Assembly: GCA_001683735.1 (NCBI GenBank)
Contig: LUGG01000002.1
Coordinates: 1,116,001 to 1,180,000 of the forward strand
Length of the DNA: 64,000 nt
Reading direction: 5' to 3'
Source of the DNA: Grifola frondosa
Lineage: Eukaryota; Basidiomycota; Agaricomycetes; Polyporales; Grifolaceae
A model generated the notes under the pieces. That model did not search any database. It was not told the DNA's origin and saw nothing but the letters and a program-made list of their open reading frames with translations. Position 1 is the stretch's first letter; each line of letters starts with the position of its first letter. Shown piece after piece: positions 1 through 10,204 of this stretch. The position numbers were made by a program, and so were the translations under genes.

Positions 1-122
1 CGATATACATAGATGGTACTGATCGCGGTCCCGAAGCATGTGTTGTTATAATAATAAATTATTTGACTTTACCGTACAAGAACATACTTACAACACTCCG
101 ACCAAGAATTAAAGTGACAAAA

Positions 123-512
123 AATAATGAGATTGTCTCAGCGTGCAGTGTCATAATTGCAGTACATGTCAATATATTGTATGTACTGTTGAAAGAGGTA
201 AAATTATTGTATCTAATTCACCGAGGATTAAATGGAGACAAAATAATGACATTGTCTCAGCGTGCAGTGTCATAATTGCAGTACATGTCAATATATTGTA
301 CGTACTGTTGAAAGAGGTAAAATTATTGTATCTAATTCACCGAGGATTAAATGGAGACAAAATAATGACATTGTCTCAGCATGCAGTGTCATAATTGCAG
401 TACATGTCAATATATTGTACGTACTGTTGAAAGAGGTAAAATTATTGTATCTAATTCACCGAGGATTAAATGGAGACAAAATAATGACATTGTCTCAGTG
501 TCATAATTGGCA
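123..512. repeat. 119-bp tandem repeat, three full units plus a partial fourth
   Basis: Near-identical units begin at about 123, 242, 361 and 480, an exact 119-bp period, each starting aataatga-attgtctcag. The fourth unit stops after about 33 bp. Bases 60-122 look like a diverged tail of an earlier unit. The open frames across this stretch simply repeat with the period (the same peptide at 143 and 262) and are not credible genes. The array is AT-rich and ends abruptly against GC-rich sequence near 530. Confidence 0.93.
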
Positions 513-1210
513 TCAAGGGCGGGATGTTTGGTTAAGAGATGCAGTCGCCTCCTCCTTCGGCGGACTGCCTATTGGGAAGCGGCGGGGCCGAGAATGCGGC
601 CGGCTTCGATGACCAGCTATCACCTATTCCGACGCCGATCGCCTGTGGCGAGTTGACCATCCGGGGTGCAATAACGGAAGAGAAGCCGGTTCCAGCGGGT
701 AAATTCGATGTCAATGTCGGCCGGCGATTGCCAGCATATGTAGAGGGTTGTGAAGACTTGTGGAAAGTTGACGTCGAGAAATCATGTGGGGAATACTCCC
801 GTGACGAATCTCGCATACCACCATCCCGCACACCATCTCTTATACTGTCCCGAATTGCATCCCTGGAGATGTAATCGCGCATTTGCGCACCGTACTAACT
901 AGTCCCTCACGAAATGAGCTTGGTCTCCGTTGCCACGGTTCTCGTAGGCAGGATGCTCGTACTCCTGGGCATGCGCATCAGCGCGGGGCATGTTAAGAGG
1001 AAAGATTGTGAAGATCAAAAATGTGTGAAGAGATCCGTAGGCTGGAGTTTCTGAGAAATTTGAAGGGTGCTTCTGCTCTTTTGCAACGACAAGGAGCCAA
1101 AAACGAGAACAATCGACAGCGACAAAAAAAGACAAGAACCTGGGTGCAGAGAGAGAAAAAAATAAGCAGAAAGAGCTATGCGGGAACGACGAGTAGACAT
1201 ACACGTTATG
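513..1210. other. No recognisable gene; GC-rich then mixed sequence
   Basis: Between the repeat array and the first gene fragment both strands are open over 532-882. The minus reading is Ser/Pro-rich with an RDxIRDGVRDGG-like stretch, the plus reading is its mirror. I recognise no family and see no splice structure that connects it to neighbours, so it is left unassigned. Confidence 0.4.
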
Positions 1211-1396
1211 GTACCCAGAGGTGGCCGCTACCAGGAATAATGTCGCGAACAGGTCAGGGATGACGTCGAACGAGTTGTACAAGTTGATCGTGAAGAGGTA
1301 TTTGTGTGTCAGGCACGATGTACCGTCGTATTGGCACGAAATCGCCGTCCACGCCGGTCCCCTAGACTGTCGAGCCAGGACGAACTCATATGCCAC
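1211..1396 (-). pseudogene. GT69/CAP59-like mannosyltransferase fragment
   Basis: The minus-strand reading contains HKYLFTINLYNSFDVIPDLF followed by a stretch ending GYHNVYV. This resembles the start of the catalytic region of the fungal CAP59/CMT1 (GT69) alpha-1,3-mannosyltransferases, type II Golgi enzymes of glycan synthesis. In the family this continues into a S-(I/V)-YENGSTD segment. Here it stops at a GTGTATGTC that could be an intron donor, and no continuation is visible downstream on the minus strand. The piece is therefore about 60 residues of a roughly 400-600 residue protein. It begins a series of truncated gene pieces reaching 7.2 kb. The assignment rests on remembered family sequence. 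Confidence 0.5.
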
Positions 1397-2205
1397 TCAT
1401 GTCCACCCGCGAACGCTACGCGGCGCCGATTGGACATGTCTTTCATATAATGTAGTATAACGACAGCTCATCGAATGAAGTATTATATTTCAGACACTAA
1501 GAAAATGATCTACTAATTCACTATGATTGTGATTAGTAGGAAAAATGAGAAGAGAAGACGCACTTACCATGCCAAAATAGCATGTCCGAGAGCCATTGTG
1601 GCTCAGCTTCCTGTATTCTTTTGGCTTCCTCCAGCAGCTTGGGCACCAAGTATCGGGCCATTGGTTGACCGAGCCTGTAGGGCGGCAAGGGAGCTGAACG
1701 GGAATGAGCCGGCCGTAGGAGCGACGCCAAAAAAAAGTGCCCCTGGGGTTGTCGCACTTCTGGAGCGTTCTGTCGACTCTCCCACACTTGTAGACACGAT
1801 AATTATACCAGCACATTCTATTCTGTGGTCAGCAACATCACAATCAGCCAAATATTTGCTTACCTGGATAGGATGCGGTTGTGGTGTAAAGGTGCGGGAA
1901 ATGTCGACGCGGCGCCTGTCGGACGCTCTGTGCGGGAAATTCTGAGTGTCTAATGAGCATCCTCACATTAATGAATTTTTGCTTGTCGTGAACGTCAGAG
2001 GGTGCAAGACACGATCGGGTGCTGGAATATATGGAGGTGGTCAACGTCGCGGCAGATGCACCAGCGGGCGCTACGCCCCGCGCCTCCTCAACCTTCGTAC
2101 GTTGACCGCTGTCGCCTGTGCAGAAGGCCACTTATCCTGTCTCTTCCTTATTCTAGATATCTCGTACACGCGCGCACTGCAGGACATCAGACTCATGACC
2201 GGCTA
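1397..2205. other. Unassigned stretch with one exon-like segment on the minus strand
   Basis: No gene is recognised. The best candidate is a minus-strand segment at about 1570-1690 reading RLGQPMARYLVPKLLEEAKR and on to MLFWHGK, which ends exactly at a GTAAGTG donor near 1569. That is the look of a captured exon. I cannot name its family. The remaining open frames are overlapping and without splice logic. Confidence 0.3.
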
Positions 2206-2209
2206 CGAA

Positions 2210-2712
2210 CACGACTCCTATTCGTCAACCGCAATATCCGCTTAAAACCGTTCTTTCATCTTCGAAATTGCATGATCTGTTGGCGGTGTGAGATTGGCGC
2301 GATGTGTGCGGAGGAGTACGCGTGCACGTACCAGCATGACGATCGAATATTTCGAAATGGCTGATCCTCTTGCGGGTAAAGAAGGGACGAGTCATCGAAC
2401 GGTGGAACCTACGTTTCGCTCAGCAAAACGATATAAATGCAGAGGTGCAAATGATGCCGTACTTCCACATCTCGCCTGAACGCATCCAGCAACCGTCAAC
2501 ACTGAAAACCCAGACGACGAATAGCAGACATACCATCCGAGTTGAATACGCCTGTACCGAAGATCGCGTTCAAATTGTTCCGCAATATCTCACCTGCAAA
2601 ACAATACGTTGAGCAGACGTTGACGACATATTCCAGCAGCAAGTGTATGCTAATATAACCTTTCTCGAAATTGGGATTGTTCATAGTGCGGTACATATTG
2701 TTGAAAGACATC
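2210..2712 (-). pseudogene. CYP63-like cytochrome P450 fragment with introns retained
   Basis: Four consecutive exons can be read on the minus strand with GT-AG borders: about 2712-2660 (ending NFEKG), 2593-2534 (EILRNNLNAIFGTGVFNSDG), 2475-2463 (EMWK) and 2408-2332 (FHRSMTRPFFTRKRISHFEI...DRHA). These join in phase and match the substrate-binding N-terminal half of CYP63-type P450s of basidiomycetes, around the C-helix WxxxR motif. A fifth exon (about 2270-2215) continues with DHAISKMKERF but then meets in-frame stops. The I-helix, ExxR and heme-cysteine regions are absent. It is a truncated, decayed copy. Retained introns show that it arose by DNA-level copying, not from mRNA. Confidence 0.7.
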
Positions 2713-3890
2713 AAATCATCTGCGCTGCACACTTGTTGCGTAAAGCAAGAACTACTCGAATTGACCTTCATGCTCGGAATATTTCCTGAAAAGGCAATTC
2801 ATAAACCTCAAATTTCGATCTGTTCGGAATTTGGATCGAACCTCGCCTGCCACAGCTTCAGTACATCAATATTATCGCCTTCTACAGTTTCCACTGCACG
2901 AGCATCTCCACACCAACGAACTCGTAAAGCACGCTGGCTGGGGGAATGCTCGCAATTGTGCAGAGGTCAACACCGAACTCGGCGTATCCACAAGCACGAG
3001 GACGCCCCCGGGATGCACGCAAAGTAGGATAATGTCTCTAGGACGGGTGAAAGAACTTGGTTGTAATGCAGGAGAGTCGAGGGTGCGGGCGGTGAGGCGG
3101 TGAGTGAGTGGCCATGTGCGAAAAGCCGGCAGTCGCATCTGTAGGGTAAGTGAAGGTCAGTTACTAAGCAAGAGCAAATCCAGGCGATGTATCAAACAAT
3201 CCGTACAATGCCAAATTATTTATTCTACAATCGATGGCGATCATGTATGACGTCTGGCGTGGGTCCTGGTTGTTTGACACCATCACGGGGATCTCGAGCT
3301 TATCCAGACGCGCATCGAGGAGCACGATGCAGGTGTAGCCATTGGGCGGGGGGTCGATGAACGTCGAGGCACACCGGCCACTAGAGGCGCAGCGACAACG
3401 ACGGGAGAGAAGAAAAAGTGCACACCTGGTATGCTTGATTGTCCACACCATCTTCTCCGGTCCACTCGCTTGAAGACGTGAACCTTCCACGCTCTGGTCA
3501 CTCACACGCCTTACGTTCTTAGAGGCCCGCGCGGAGCCACACACGTCGTCCGACACTTCAGGTGGAAATAGTAATTGGAGGAGCTCGCGAAGAGTTGTGT
3601 CCGGCGTACGATGCAGGTGCCTGCGGACGCAGCCATCCCTCCCGTCCGTCGCTTCACTCTCAGTTTGCAATCACAAATCTGCCCAGCATCTTCAGTTTAT
3701 CACAGTTCACGTAAGGCGCCGGCAAAATCACAAACCTTCGCGACCGCAAACTCAACATCTTGTGTAACACGCTGCCTGCGCTTACGCAACGCGTACATGC
3801 CTATGAGTCGTCAGAAAAAGAGTTGCGCAATGTATGCATGCATCAATTACCTGCTTCTGTACAAATACCTCTCACCTCAGCTCCTGAGCA
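2713..3890. other. Unassigned stretch; weak coding-like signal on the minus strand
   Basis: A 168-codon minus-strand frame (3164-3670) contains TPDTTLRELLQLLFPPEV and later STFIDPPPNGYTCIVLLD. The first piece is faintly like the start of SAP18-type proteins, but the rest does not follow that family and I do not assign it. The minus frame at 2872-3138 is probably non-coding. Nothing else is recognisable. Confidence 0.3.
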
Positions 3891-3894
3891 TTGA

Positions 3895-4895
3895 CACATC
3901 GTATTCATCGGCCACGTCGATGCTGGAAAAAGCACCATGGATGGTAACATCCTCTATCTCTCTGGCATGGTCGACAAGCGTACCATGGAAAAGTCCGAAC
4001 GCGAGGCTAAAAAGGCTGGCCGTGATTCCTGGTACCTCAGCTAGGCGCTCGACTCCACACCTCAGGAGCGTGTGCAAAAGGGAAGACTGTTGAGGTCAGC
4101 CGTGCCTACTTCGAAACAGACTCACGGCGGGACACAATCTTCCATGCCTGATCACAAGACATGCGTATCCATCCATGATCTCGGGCGCCGCACAGGCAGA
4201 TGTAGCGGTACTCGTCATCTCGCGTGCAAGGGCGAGTTTGAGACGGGCTTCGAGAAGGACGGACAGACATGCGAGCACATCATGCTTGTCAAGACTGGGG
4301 GGGGGGTGTCCAAGCTCATAGTTGTTGTGTATAGGATGGACGAGTCGAGGTTCAGTGGGACAAGGCACGATACGACGAAATACACCATAAAATTGCGCCG
4401 TTCGTTCGTGCTTCAACGTCAAGACGGACGTCACTTTCATTCCCGTGTCAGCGTACACTGGTGCCAATCTCAAAGACTGCATATCCAAGGCCGCTTGTCC
4501 ATGGTATAAGTAAGTATCCCCACATCACTCGCTCTTGCCTGTTTGGTGCTAATGCCCAGTGCAGCGACCCGTGGCTGCTAGAGTTCCTTGATAAGATGCC
4601 GATGGTGGACCGGGGGATACACGCTCCGCTGATGATGCCGGTTCCCGAAAAGTATAAGGACATGGGTACGATTGTCGTTGGCAAGATTGAATCCGAGCAC
4701 ATGCGCAAGGGCGACACCGTGCTGCTCATGCTGAACAGGGACATCGTCGAGGGGGTCGCGATGTACAACAAGATAGAAGACGAAGTCACTTCTGCCTTCT
4801 GCGTGACAATGTGCGGATCCGTATCCGCGGCATAGATGACGAGGACATCACCCCTGGTTTCGTCTTCACGAGCCCGAACAAGCAAAGGTTGATGA
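3895..4895 (+). pseudogene. eRF3 (SUP35) translation-release GTPase, truncated pseudogene
   Basis: The reading starts at the G1 loop ([14 protein letters not shown]) and can be followed through [21 protein letters not shown], the TVEVSRAYFETDSRR segment, MISGAAQADVAVLVIS, EKYKDMGTIVVGKIES and IDDEDITPGFV. This is the order of the GTP-binding and beta-barrel domains of eRF3, the GTPase that helps eRF1 end translation. A TAG at 4042-4044 replaces a conserved Trp codon, and frame changes are needed at several points, including around the G-run near 4300. The N-terminal extension and the C-terminal end are missing. No introns are visible. It abuts the Rpt6 fragment tail to tail with under 100 bp between them. 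Confidence 0.85.
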
Positions 4896-4966
4896 CTCAT
4901 TGTAAGGACATCTACCGGCAGCGTCTGCTCAGCCACGCGCGAATACAGCGGTCAGATGGACAAATA

Positions 4967-6104
4967 TACCGAATGGATGCGTAGGATTGCTACACGAGCG
5001 TCAGGACCCGGGGGAGGAAACTCGATCTTTCGGTCAATAGGTCCCGGCCGAAGGAGGGCAGAGTCAAGGATACCTAGATGGCGCGTCAGTTCTGAACTGA
5101 TCTTGGAGAGGAAGGACAACATATACCTATCCGATTCGTAGCCATTATAACTTTGATCTTCGTCGGCTCGAAGCCATCTAGCTGATTCAGCAGTTCCGAT
5201 ATAGTTCGCTGGACTTCGGAATCGCCACCGCCTGAGCCGCTCTCTCCCCTTGGACTCCGACGGTCAATTTCGTCAATGAAGATGATACTAAGCGTGTGCC
5301 CTTTAGCTATCACGAATAGCTCTCTGACCATCCGGCTTCCCTCGCCGATGTATTTTTGCACTTGCTCGGATTCCGACACCCGGATAAACTTGCAATGCGT
5401 ATGATGCGCGATAGCTTGGGCCAATAACGTCTTGCCTGTTCCCGGAAGGCCATACAGAAGTACACCTTTGGGTTGAGCGATACCCAGAGACTCGAAATCC
5501 TCGAGATGCTTCACAGGCAGCTCGATGACCTCGATTTCTTTGATTTGCTTGTCAAGACCTCCGACCATCTCGTACATGCTATCTAGGACCTTCTCCACCA
5601 TCATCAAAGAGACTAATGGATCAACCTTGTTCTGTAATATCTTGTGTATTGTGTATGAATCTGAGCGGACGGCGACGCGAAGGGATGGAGCAAGAGTGGA
5701 AACGTCGATGTCGGGGTCGAAATCGATGACTGCAGCCAAAGTATTTATCTGTGCACCACATTCATTTTTGTAGGAGAACGTACTGTATTTCCCTTCAGGC
5801 TGCACTTTCACGAGGATCTTGTTCTTGCCCATCACTTTAATAACCTCTCCGACATAGCTACCCCGTTCGTGAAGTAGTTGTAGCTCCTCTCGAAGTAACC
5901 ATACTAAACATAGAATGGTAAGCAACTTATTTCAAACCCAAGTCAAACCAGAATCACCTCGTGCATTAAGCGCATTTCGTTCGGCCTCCAAACGGCGTAG
6001 GTTCTGAATTTCGGGGTAATCTCGAGTTCAGCGGTTTCTATCTTCGCCTGATAGTAGGATTTAATGCTGCCAGAAGGTGTGGGTATGTGGACTGCAACAG
6101 GCAT
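4967..6104 (-). pseudogene. 26S proteasome ATPase Rpt6 (PSMC5), 5' two-thirds, introns retained
   Basis: Exon 1 (6104-5958) begins MPVAVHIPTPSGSIKSYYQ and carries the coiled-coil ending RNALNAR. Exon 2 (5903-5127) holds the OB region ([14 protein letters not shown]) and the AAA domain with Walker A GLPGTGKT (usual Pro changed to Leu) and Walker B IIFIDEID. Exon 3 (5073 to about 4967) gives [19 protein letters not shown] and ends at RIH. Both introns have GT-AG ends and join in phase. Rpt6 subunits are about 400 residues; the last 100 or so are absent because the sequence switches to the eRF3 piece. One base is missing near 6016, between AELEITP and EIQNLRR, shifting the frame. Because a required proteasome subunit is unlikely to be encoded by a truncated copy, an intact gene should exist elsewhere. 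Confidence 0.9.
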
Positions 6105-6164
6105 GGCGATAATAAGTTGTATGTATGATCCAAGTTGCAAGTGAAGTCAAAGCGCAGATCAAGC

Positions 6165-6625
6165 CGGGATGTGTGGCAACGTCCCGCCTGAGGAGTGCTT
6201 CGCGCCGCTGTCGGCGTACGCACGGCGCGTGAGGGAGGTGCAGGAGGAGCTGCGTGATCTCAGCATCCAGGCCACGCAAGTGATCATGACCAGCGACGAA
6301 ACGGATGAGCAGTGGTGGGACGAGGTGCGCGCGCAGGGTAGGCTGAGGACTGACCACAACCGCGAGGGTGCAGGTGAGCAGTTCGGAAACGCTGGGCTTT
6401 GGTGCGTCTTTGTCCGTTCTGCAGCGTTCCCTATATTAATGGTCACCTTCGTTGCTCCGTGGTGAGTATCGCCTGCGTATAAATAGGTATGTGGTCGTCC
6501 TCGACGTGGTAGTGCAGTCGCTTGGCATGGGTTTTGTCGGCGCCGACCGGTCGACGTTGTCTCTCATCTCGTGGAGACGTGTCAGACTGGAATAGCAGTG
6601 CGACAAGGATGCTGATGTGGAGCTC
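6165..6625 (+). pseudogene. Fungal O-fucosyltransferase-like protein, C-terminal fragment
   Basis: The plus reading gives PPEECFAPLSAYARRV, then QVIMTSDETDEQWWDEV, and after a break LDVVVQSLGMGFVGADRSTL. In the fungal GDP-fucose protein O-fucosyltransferase-like family these correspond to a (V/I)TSDE motif and the late GFVGTDRST motif near the C-terminus. The stretch between them (about 6380-6500) cannot be joined without a frame change, and a stop follows soon after at about 6568. The upstream part of the enzyme is absent, since the reading starts next to the Rpt6 start. The assignment is from memory of family motifs. Confidence 0.5.
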
Positions 6626-7094
6626 ACCGAATGCGGATGATCATACCGCGAGCCCGCGCTAAAGATCGTCGAGGGCATGTTCGTGCAGCTCGACGTCATT
6701 TTTCGTTTAATACCCTTCAGGGCTAAGCACTATGCGGGCACTGTGGAGAGTCGGCCATGCCCATCGGGGAAGATGTCTGTTGAGCGGTGCGTAGATAGAT
6801 TAGGCGCGTGGCGTCGCGACGCAGCAACTTCCAGGTGATTTTTTGAAATGTTGGGGAAGGCGTTGACGGATCAATCGAGCTCCCCTTGGCGAGGCAGAGA
6901 ACAGGGTTGACGAGCATTTCTAGAGAATTGGCACCTCGCGCTGAATGTCGCATGACGTATGTGTCAACATTGATTGGCCCAGCGCCACCATTGAAGTCCG
7001 AGTCATGAACTTGACCGGCACATGACCTAGTGCATTCTCCTGATTGATTGTGTCGTAGAAGCTGCCGAAAAAAACAGCCGATGATATGTAGTCA

Positions 7095-7190
7095 GCAAAT
7101 CCCGTTAGAGCTACGTCAATTACCTTTGAGCAATCAATAAGATGTCCTTCAAGCTCAGATGGAGCCACTTCAGATCCGTTCATTTTGATG
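7095..7190 (-). pseudogene. 4-coumarate-CoA ligase-like adenylate-forming enzyme, tiny fragment
   Basis: The minus reading LIKMNGSEVAPSELEGHLID followed by VIDVALTGFADY corresponds to the A8 core motif region (KEL-I-KVxGFQVAPxELE) of acyl-CoA synthetases and 4CL-type ligases, just before the C-terminal domain. It ends at a possible donor. A further minus segment at 6790-6840 (KITWKLLRRD) may correspond to the final PSGKLLRR motif but this is weak. No adenylation core is present. It is the last of the truncated pieces. Confidence 0.5.
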
Positions 7191-7476
7191 AGCCTCTAAT
7201 ACAATGTGGTGAACACATTGCCGTTATCGCGCGCATCGCTCAATATCTGTACGTAGAAGAAAACCCGAACGGACCACCACAAGCGAAATGAATACCTAGA
7301 CACGGGGAAGTAAACGAAATTACAAGAAATGCGGCACGCACGCACCTTTCGCGAAATATTCATTCTGCCTTGACTTCTGAGAACAGTGGGTCTCCCAAGG
7401 GTAGATTAGAACTGCAGAGAGTAAGCCAGGTATATAAATGAAAACTTTGTGCAAAGACTTACCTCAGAGCACGAAC

Positions 7477-8021
7477 ATGCCTCTGTCCAACCAGTCCCCT
7501 GCCTCAGACCCCGCATCCCTACAAGGCGCCTCCCACGGGCGTGCGTATGAACGGCGGCCTGATTCGCCGTTCCCAGTGCAACAAGAGGAGGACGAAGAAT
7601 TATACGACGATGACGACGGGTCCGCCACCATTATCGCTCCGTACCGTAAGTAAAGGCGATCATCAATATATGAAGAACTTAGCTTACCGTTAATAGAACC
7701 GACGGTCTTCGCCAACCACGCTGCTCGGATTGGTGAGGAGGAAACTGGGATTGCGCACCTGAAAGCACGGGTCGACCGGCTCGAACAGACACTCAACACT
7801 CTGGTGAACCAAGTGAGTATATTAATATATCTACACATTTACAATCCTAACAAAGATCTTAGTTCACAGTAATGGTAAGAGAGTAAACATAGTGTTACTC
7901 ACGATCTGATATCATCCACCAGCTCGAGCTTGTGGTGAATGCGAACATCACCCGGTCGAACGTCGCGTCATCGTCCCAGGAGCCGCCGTCGTCTACTCGT
8001 CCTCCGCCGTACAGTCGATAA
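7477..8021 (+). CDS. Small three-exon gene, acidic coiled-coil protein, intact
   Basis: Exons 7477-7645, 7697-7812 and 7923-8021 join in phase and give a 127-residue protein with no internal stop. The introns are 51 and 110 nt with GT-AG ends. The start MPLSNQSPASDP is chosen because it is the first ATG giving a complete frame through all exons; an in-frame ATG at 7438 would add 13 residues. The N-terminal third is Ser/Pro-rich, followed by an acidic patch (EEDEELYDDDD, residues about 38-49). A short heptad segment LKARVDRLEQTLNTLVNQLELVV lies at about 75-100, and the tail is Pro/Ser-rich ending PPPYSR. Family not recognised. It may be a small regulatory or scaffolding protein; no function is claimed. 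Confidence 0.6.
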
Positions 8022-8144
8022 ATTTGTAGTATACTTATGTCGGACGCAATATCCGCCTCGCACAATGAGAAATTGATAGAATTGTGTGAACTAAGTGTGA
8101 ACTAAATGGATACACTGTCATCGATGCAAGGACAGCCGCTGTCT

Positions 8145-8552
8145 CCGCGACGGTCCCGGGGAGAAGGAACGACCGCGTGAAGAGGGCGAGTGGGAACGCC
8201 GCCTGAGAGGTCGCGGCAAAGGCGAACGTTGCCGCCACGATCGTGAGATAGGCCGCATGCGCGACCGCGAGATGGACCGCCTGCGCGACGGTCCCAGAGA
8301 GAAGGAACGACCGCGTGAAGAGGGCGAGCGGGAACGCCACCTGAGAGATCGCGGCGAAGGCGAACGTTGTCGCCACAATCGCGAGATAGGCCGCCTGCGC
8401 GACTGCGAGATGGACCGCCTGCGCGACGGTCCCAGAGAGAAGGAACGACCGCGTGAAGAGGGCGAGCGGGAACGCCACCTGAGAGATCGCGGCGAAGGCG
8501 AACGTTGTCGCCACGATCGCGAGATAGGCCGCCTGCGCGACGGTCCCGGAGA
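8145..8552. repeat. 138-bp in-frame tandem repeat, Arg-rich in several frames
   Basis: Landmark gtccc steps fall at about 8153, 8291, 8429 and 8543, spacing 138, 138 and 114 bp. Both lengths are multiples of three, so reading frames stay open through the array. On the plus strand the unit reads as a charged Arg/Glu repeat (DREMDRLRDGPREKERPREE). On the minus strand one frame reads as an RS-type repeat (SPSPRSLRWRSRSPSSRGRS) and another as a hydrophobic repeat. No frame has independent support; the minus RS-like frame lies just downstream of the minus gene ending at 8855 and could be its frame-shifted C-terminal extension. Confidence 0.85.
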
Positions 8553-8854
8553 GAAATCGCGTGGACAGTGCAGTGAATGTCTCAGCGAAGAGGGAGACTG
8601 CTTCTCTGAATGCCGTGGTGGTGTCGAGTGTGGCTGCCGAGGATGCGACGCTGGAGGCAAGGAAATGGCGTTAGAAAACGCTCCAGGAGCAACTCGAAAC
8701 GGCAAAAGCCACGGTAAAGGGCGTCGCACGCCATCTTCCTTGCGACTCTGCTGGGCCTCCTCGGCTGGAATTTCCCTCTTGGACTCTATCTCTTCCATGG
8801 CCTCTCCAACCGGAATGTTTTTGCCACATCAACCTCGCGAGCTGTAGCGTCAGT

Positions 8855-9922
8855 TCATTCACGCTCCACAGTTTCTTGAGCTACACGAGCCTCAGCCACC
8901 TGACGCTCCGCAACTACAACTGCCCATGGCCTTGTCCAGTCAGCAAATTGGTACTGAGGCTCCACCTCCCAGCCCGAATCTTCGTCTTCCGAACTTGACC
9001 TCCTCGCGCCTTTTCTGCGCTGCCTTTGCTCCTTTCGACGGCGCCTCCGATTCGCTTTTGCAGGGAGATTCGGATGATGTTCTTTCTCATCAAACGGATC
9101 AATGCTGAACCTACTGTCCAGCTCCTGCAACTTGACTTCTGAGCCAGATTGGAGAGGAGGCATAGAGTTGACAATAATCCAGCACGGTATTCCCAAGAAA
9201 ACTAAAAATTTTGCCATGGCGCTATCTGCGAAGTCCAGCCAACAACCCCTACACGACTGGAGTTGGAGAGCACGGGGAATCAAACCATTATTGAATGATT
9301 GGCATAGAAATCCGTGCCAGGCGAATGAACGATAATCAAGGATGTACTGCTGAATGAGCGCGACCCTCTTTCGGTGCTTCTCCAGCGTTGAATCACATAT
9401 TTCGAAGTCACTCAATGCATCGCGAATTTCCGAAGTATCACGAATGATGCTAGATGACGCTGAAAGCTCCGCCAAGCACGCAAGTTCTACGGACGAACGA
9501 TACATCCCTAATAAAGACTCCAAAAATAATGGTGAGGGATGACCACGATGATTCTGATAGTTGTGGGTGCGAAATGAGACGGTATCCTCCATTGTGACGA
9601 ATGCGGAATCGATGTCCGTACCATCTTGCTCGTACACGAATGGACGATGAGGCCTGGCAGGATCATATCGCTGCGGATGTATAGTCCAGTCATGCCAAGC
9701 CCACCTTCCGTCCGCATATTGAAAAGGAGATTGAGAAGATGGGGGGGTGGCGTTGGGATGTAGGACGCGTTCGGAGATATCGCAAAGCGCTTGTCGTCCA
9801 ATTGACAATACGACTTCACACCTAAATGACCACGGAAATCCGCGAAGGCAACACATGATGGATCTTCCTCGGAAGAATGGGAAGACGGGCTTGTGGAGCA
9901 AAATAATATTTGTCGACATCAT
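8855..9922 (-). CDS. Unrecognised basidiomycete protein, family X copy 1
   Basis: A 355-residue frame, far longer than chance in this region. It has an HDWTIHPQRYDP segment (residues about 75-90), a helical middle, and the stretch LIQQYILDYRSFAWHGFL followed by RGCWLDFADSAMAKFL and GIPCWII (about 185-250). It then carries a basic/Ser-rich tail (ANRRRRRKEQRQRRKG). The middle shares its layout with the protein at 17714-20403 (LLDLRAFIIYHRVI, then RGVFTANEHLVSEMF and GVPVWWI). I therefore treat the two as one family. The true start is uncertain: upstream introns are possible. The gene is headed by a copy of the shared promoter-like cassette (10205-10545, same strand). Function unknown. Confidence 0.55.
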   Translation of the reverse strand: MMSTNIILLHKPVFPFFRGRSIMCCLRGFPWSFRCEVVLSIGRQALCDISERVLHPNATPPSSQSPFQYADGRWAWHDWTIHPQRYDPARPHRPFVYEQDGTDIDSAFVTMEDTVSFRTHNYQNHRGHPSPLFLESLLGMYRSSVELACLAELSASSSIIRDTSEIRDALSDFEICDSTLEKHRKRVALIQQYILDYRSFAWHGFLCQSFNNGLIPRALQLQSCRGCWLDFADSAMAKFLVFLGIPCWIIVNSMPPLQSGSEVKLQELDSRFSIDPFDEKEHHPNLPAKANRRRRRKEQRQRRKGARRSSSEDEDSGWEVEPQYQFADWTRPWAVVVAERQVAEARVAQETVERE

Positions 9923-10204
9923 TCAAGTTACCTGGTGGATCATTCAACACCCTGAAATAGACAAGGAAAGAAATTCCACGAACTAGATTGTAAGTACAGA
10001 AGCAAAGGCAATGGACTATTGCCACAGCAAAGTAGTGAGCAGCCGAGATGTCTGTGTACCAGTGTTAGGCGGAAGGTTCTGTACATCAACGCGAAAGTAA
10101 ACGTACACAATCAGGCCTTGAAATTGGAGCCTGAAGAAAGGTTCACGTACCGTTCCTGGTCACAATGGGACCTCAAAGGCAAAGTACAGAAAATCAAAGC
10201 ATCC

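Noticed and set aside
63..612. Series of overlapping small proteins in the 119-bp repeats
   Set aside because: The peptides are periodic echoes of the tandem repeat, with no splice structure or family resemblance.
3164..3670. SAP18-like protein on the minus strand
   Set aside because: Only a TTLRELLQLL-like piece agrees; the following sequence does not continue as SAP18 and there is no conserved end.
8035..8514. Hydrophobic 159-residue minus-strand protein resembling a membrane protein
   Set aside because: It is one of several open frames created by the 138-bp repeat whose unit is a multiple of three; no independent support.
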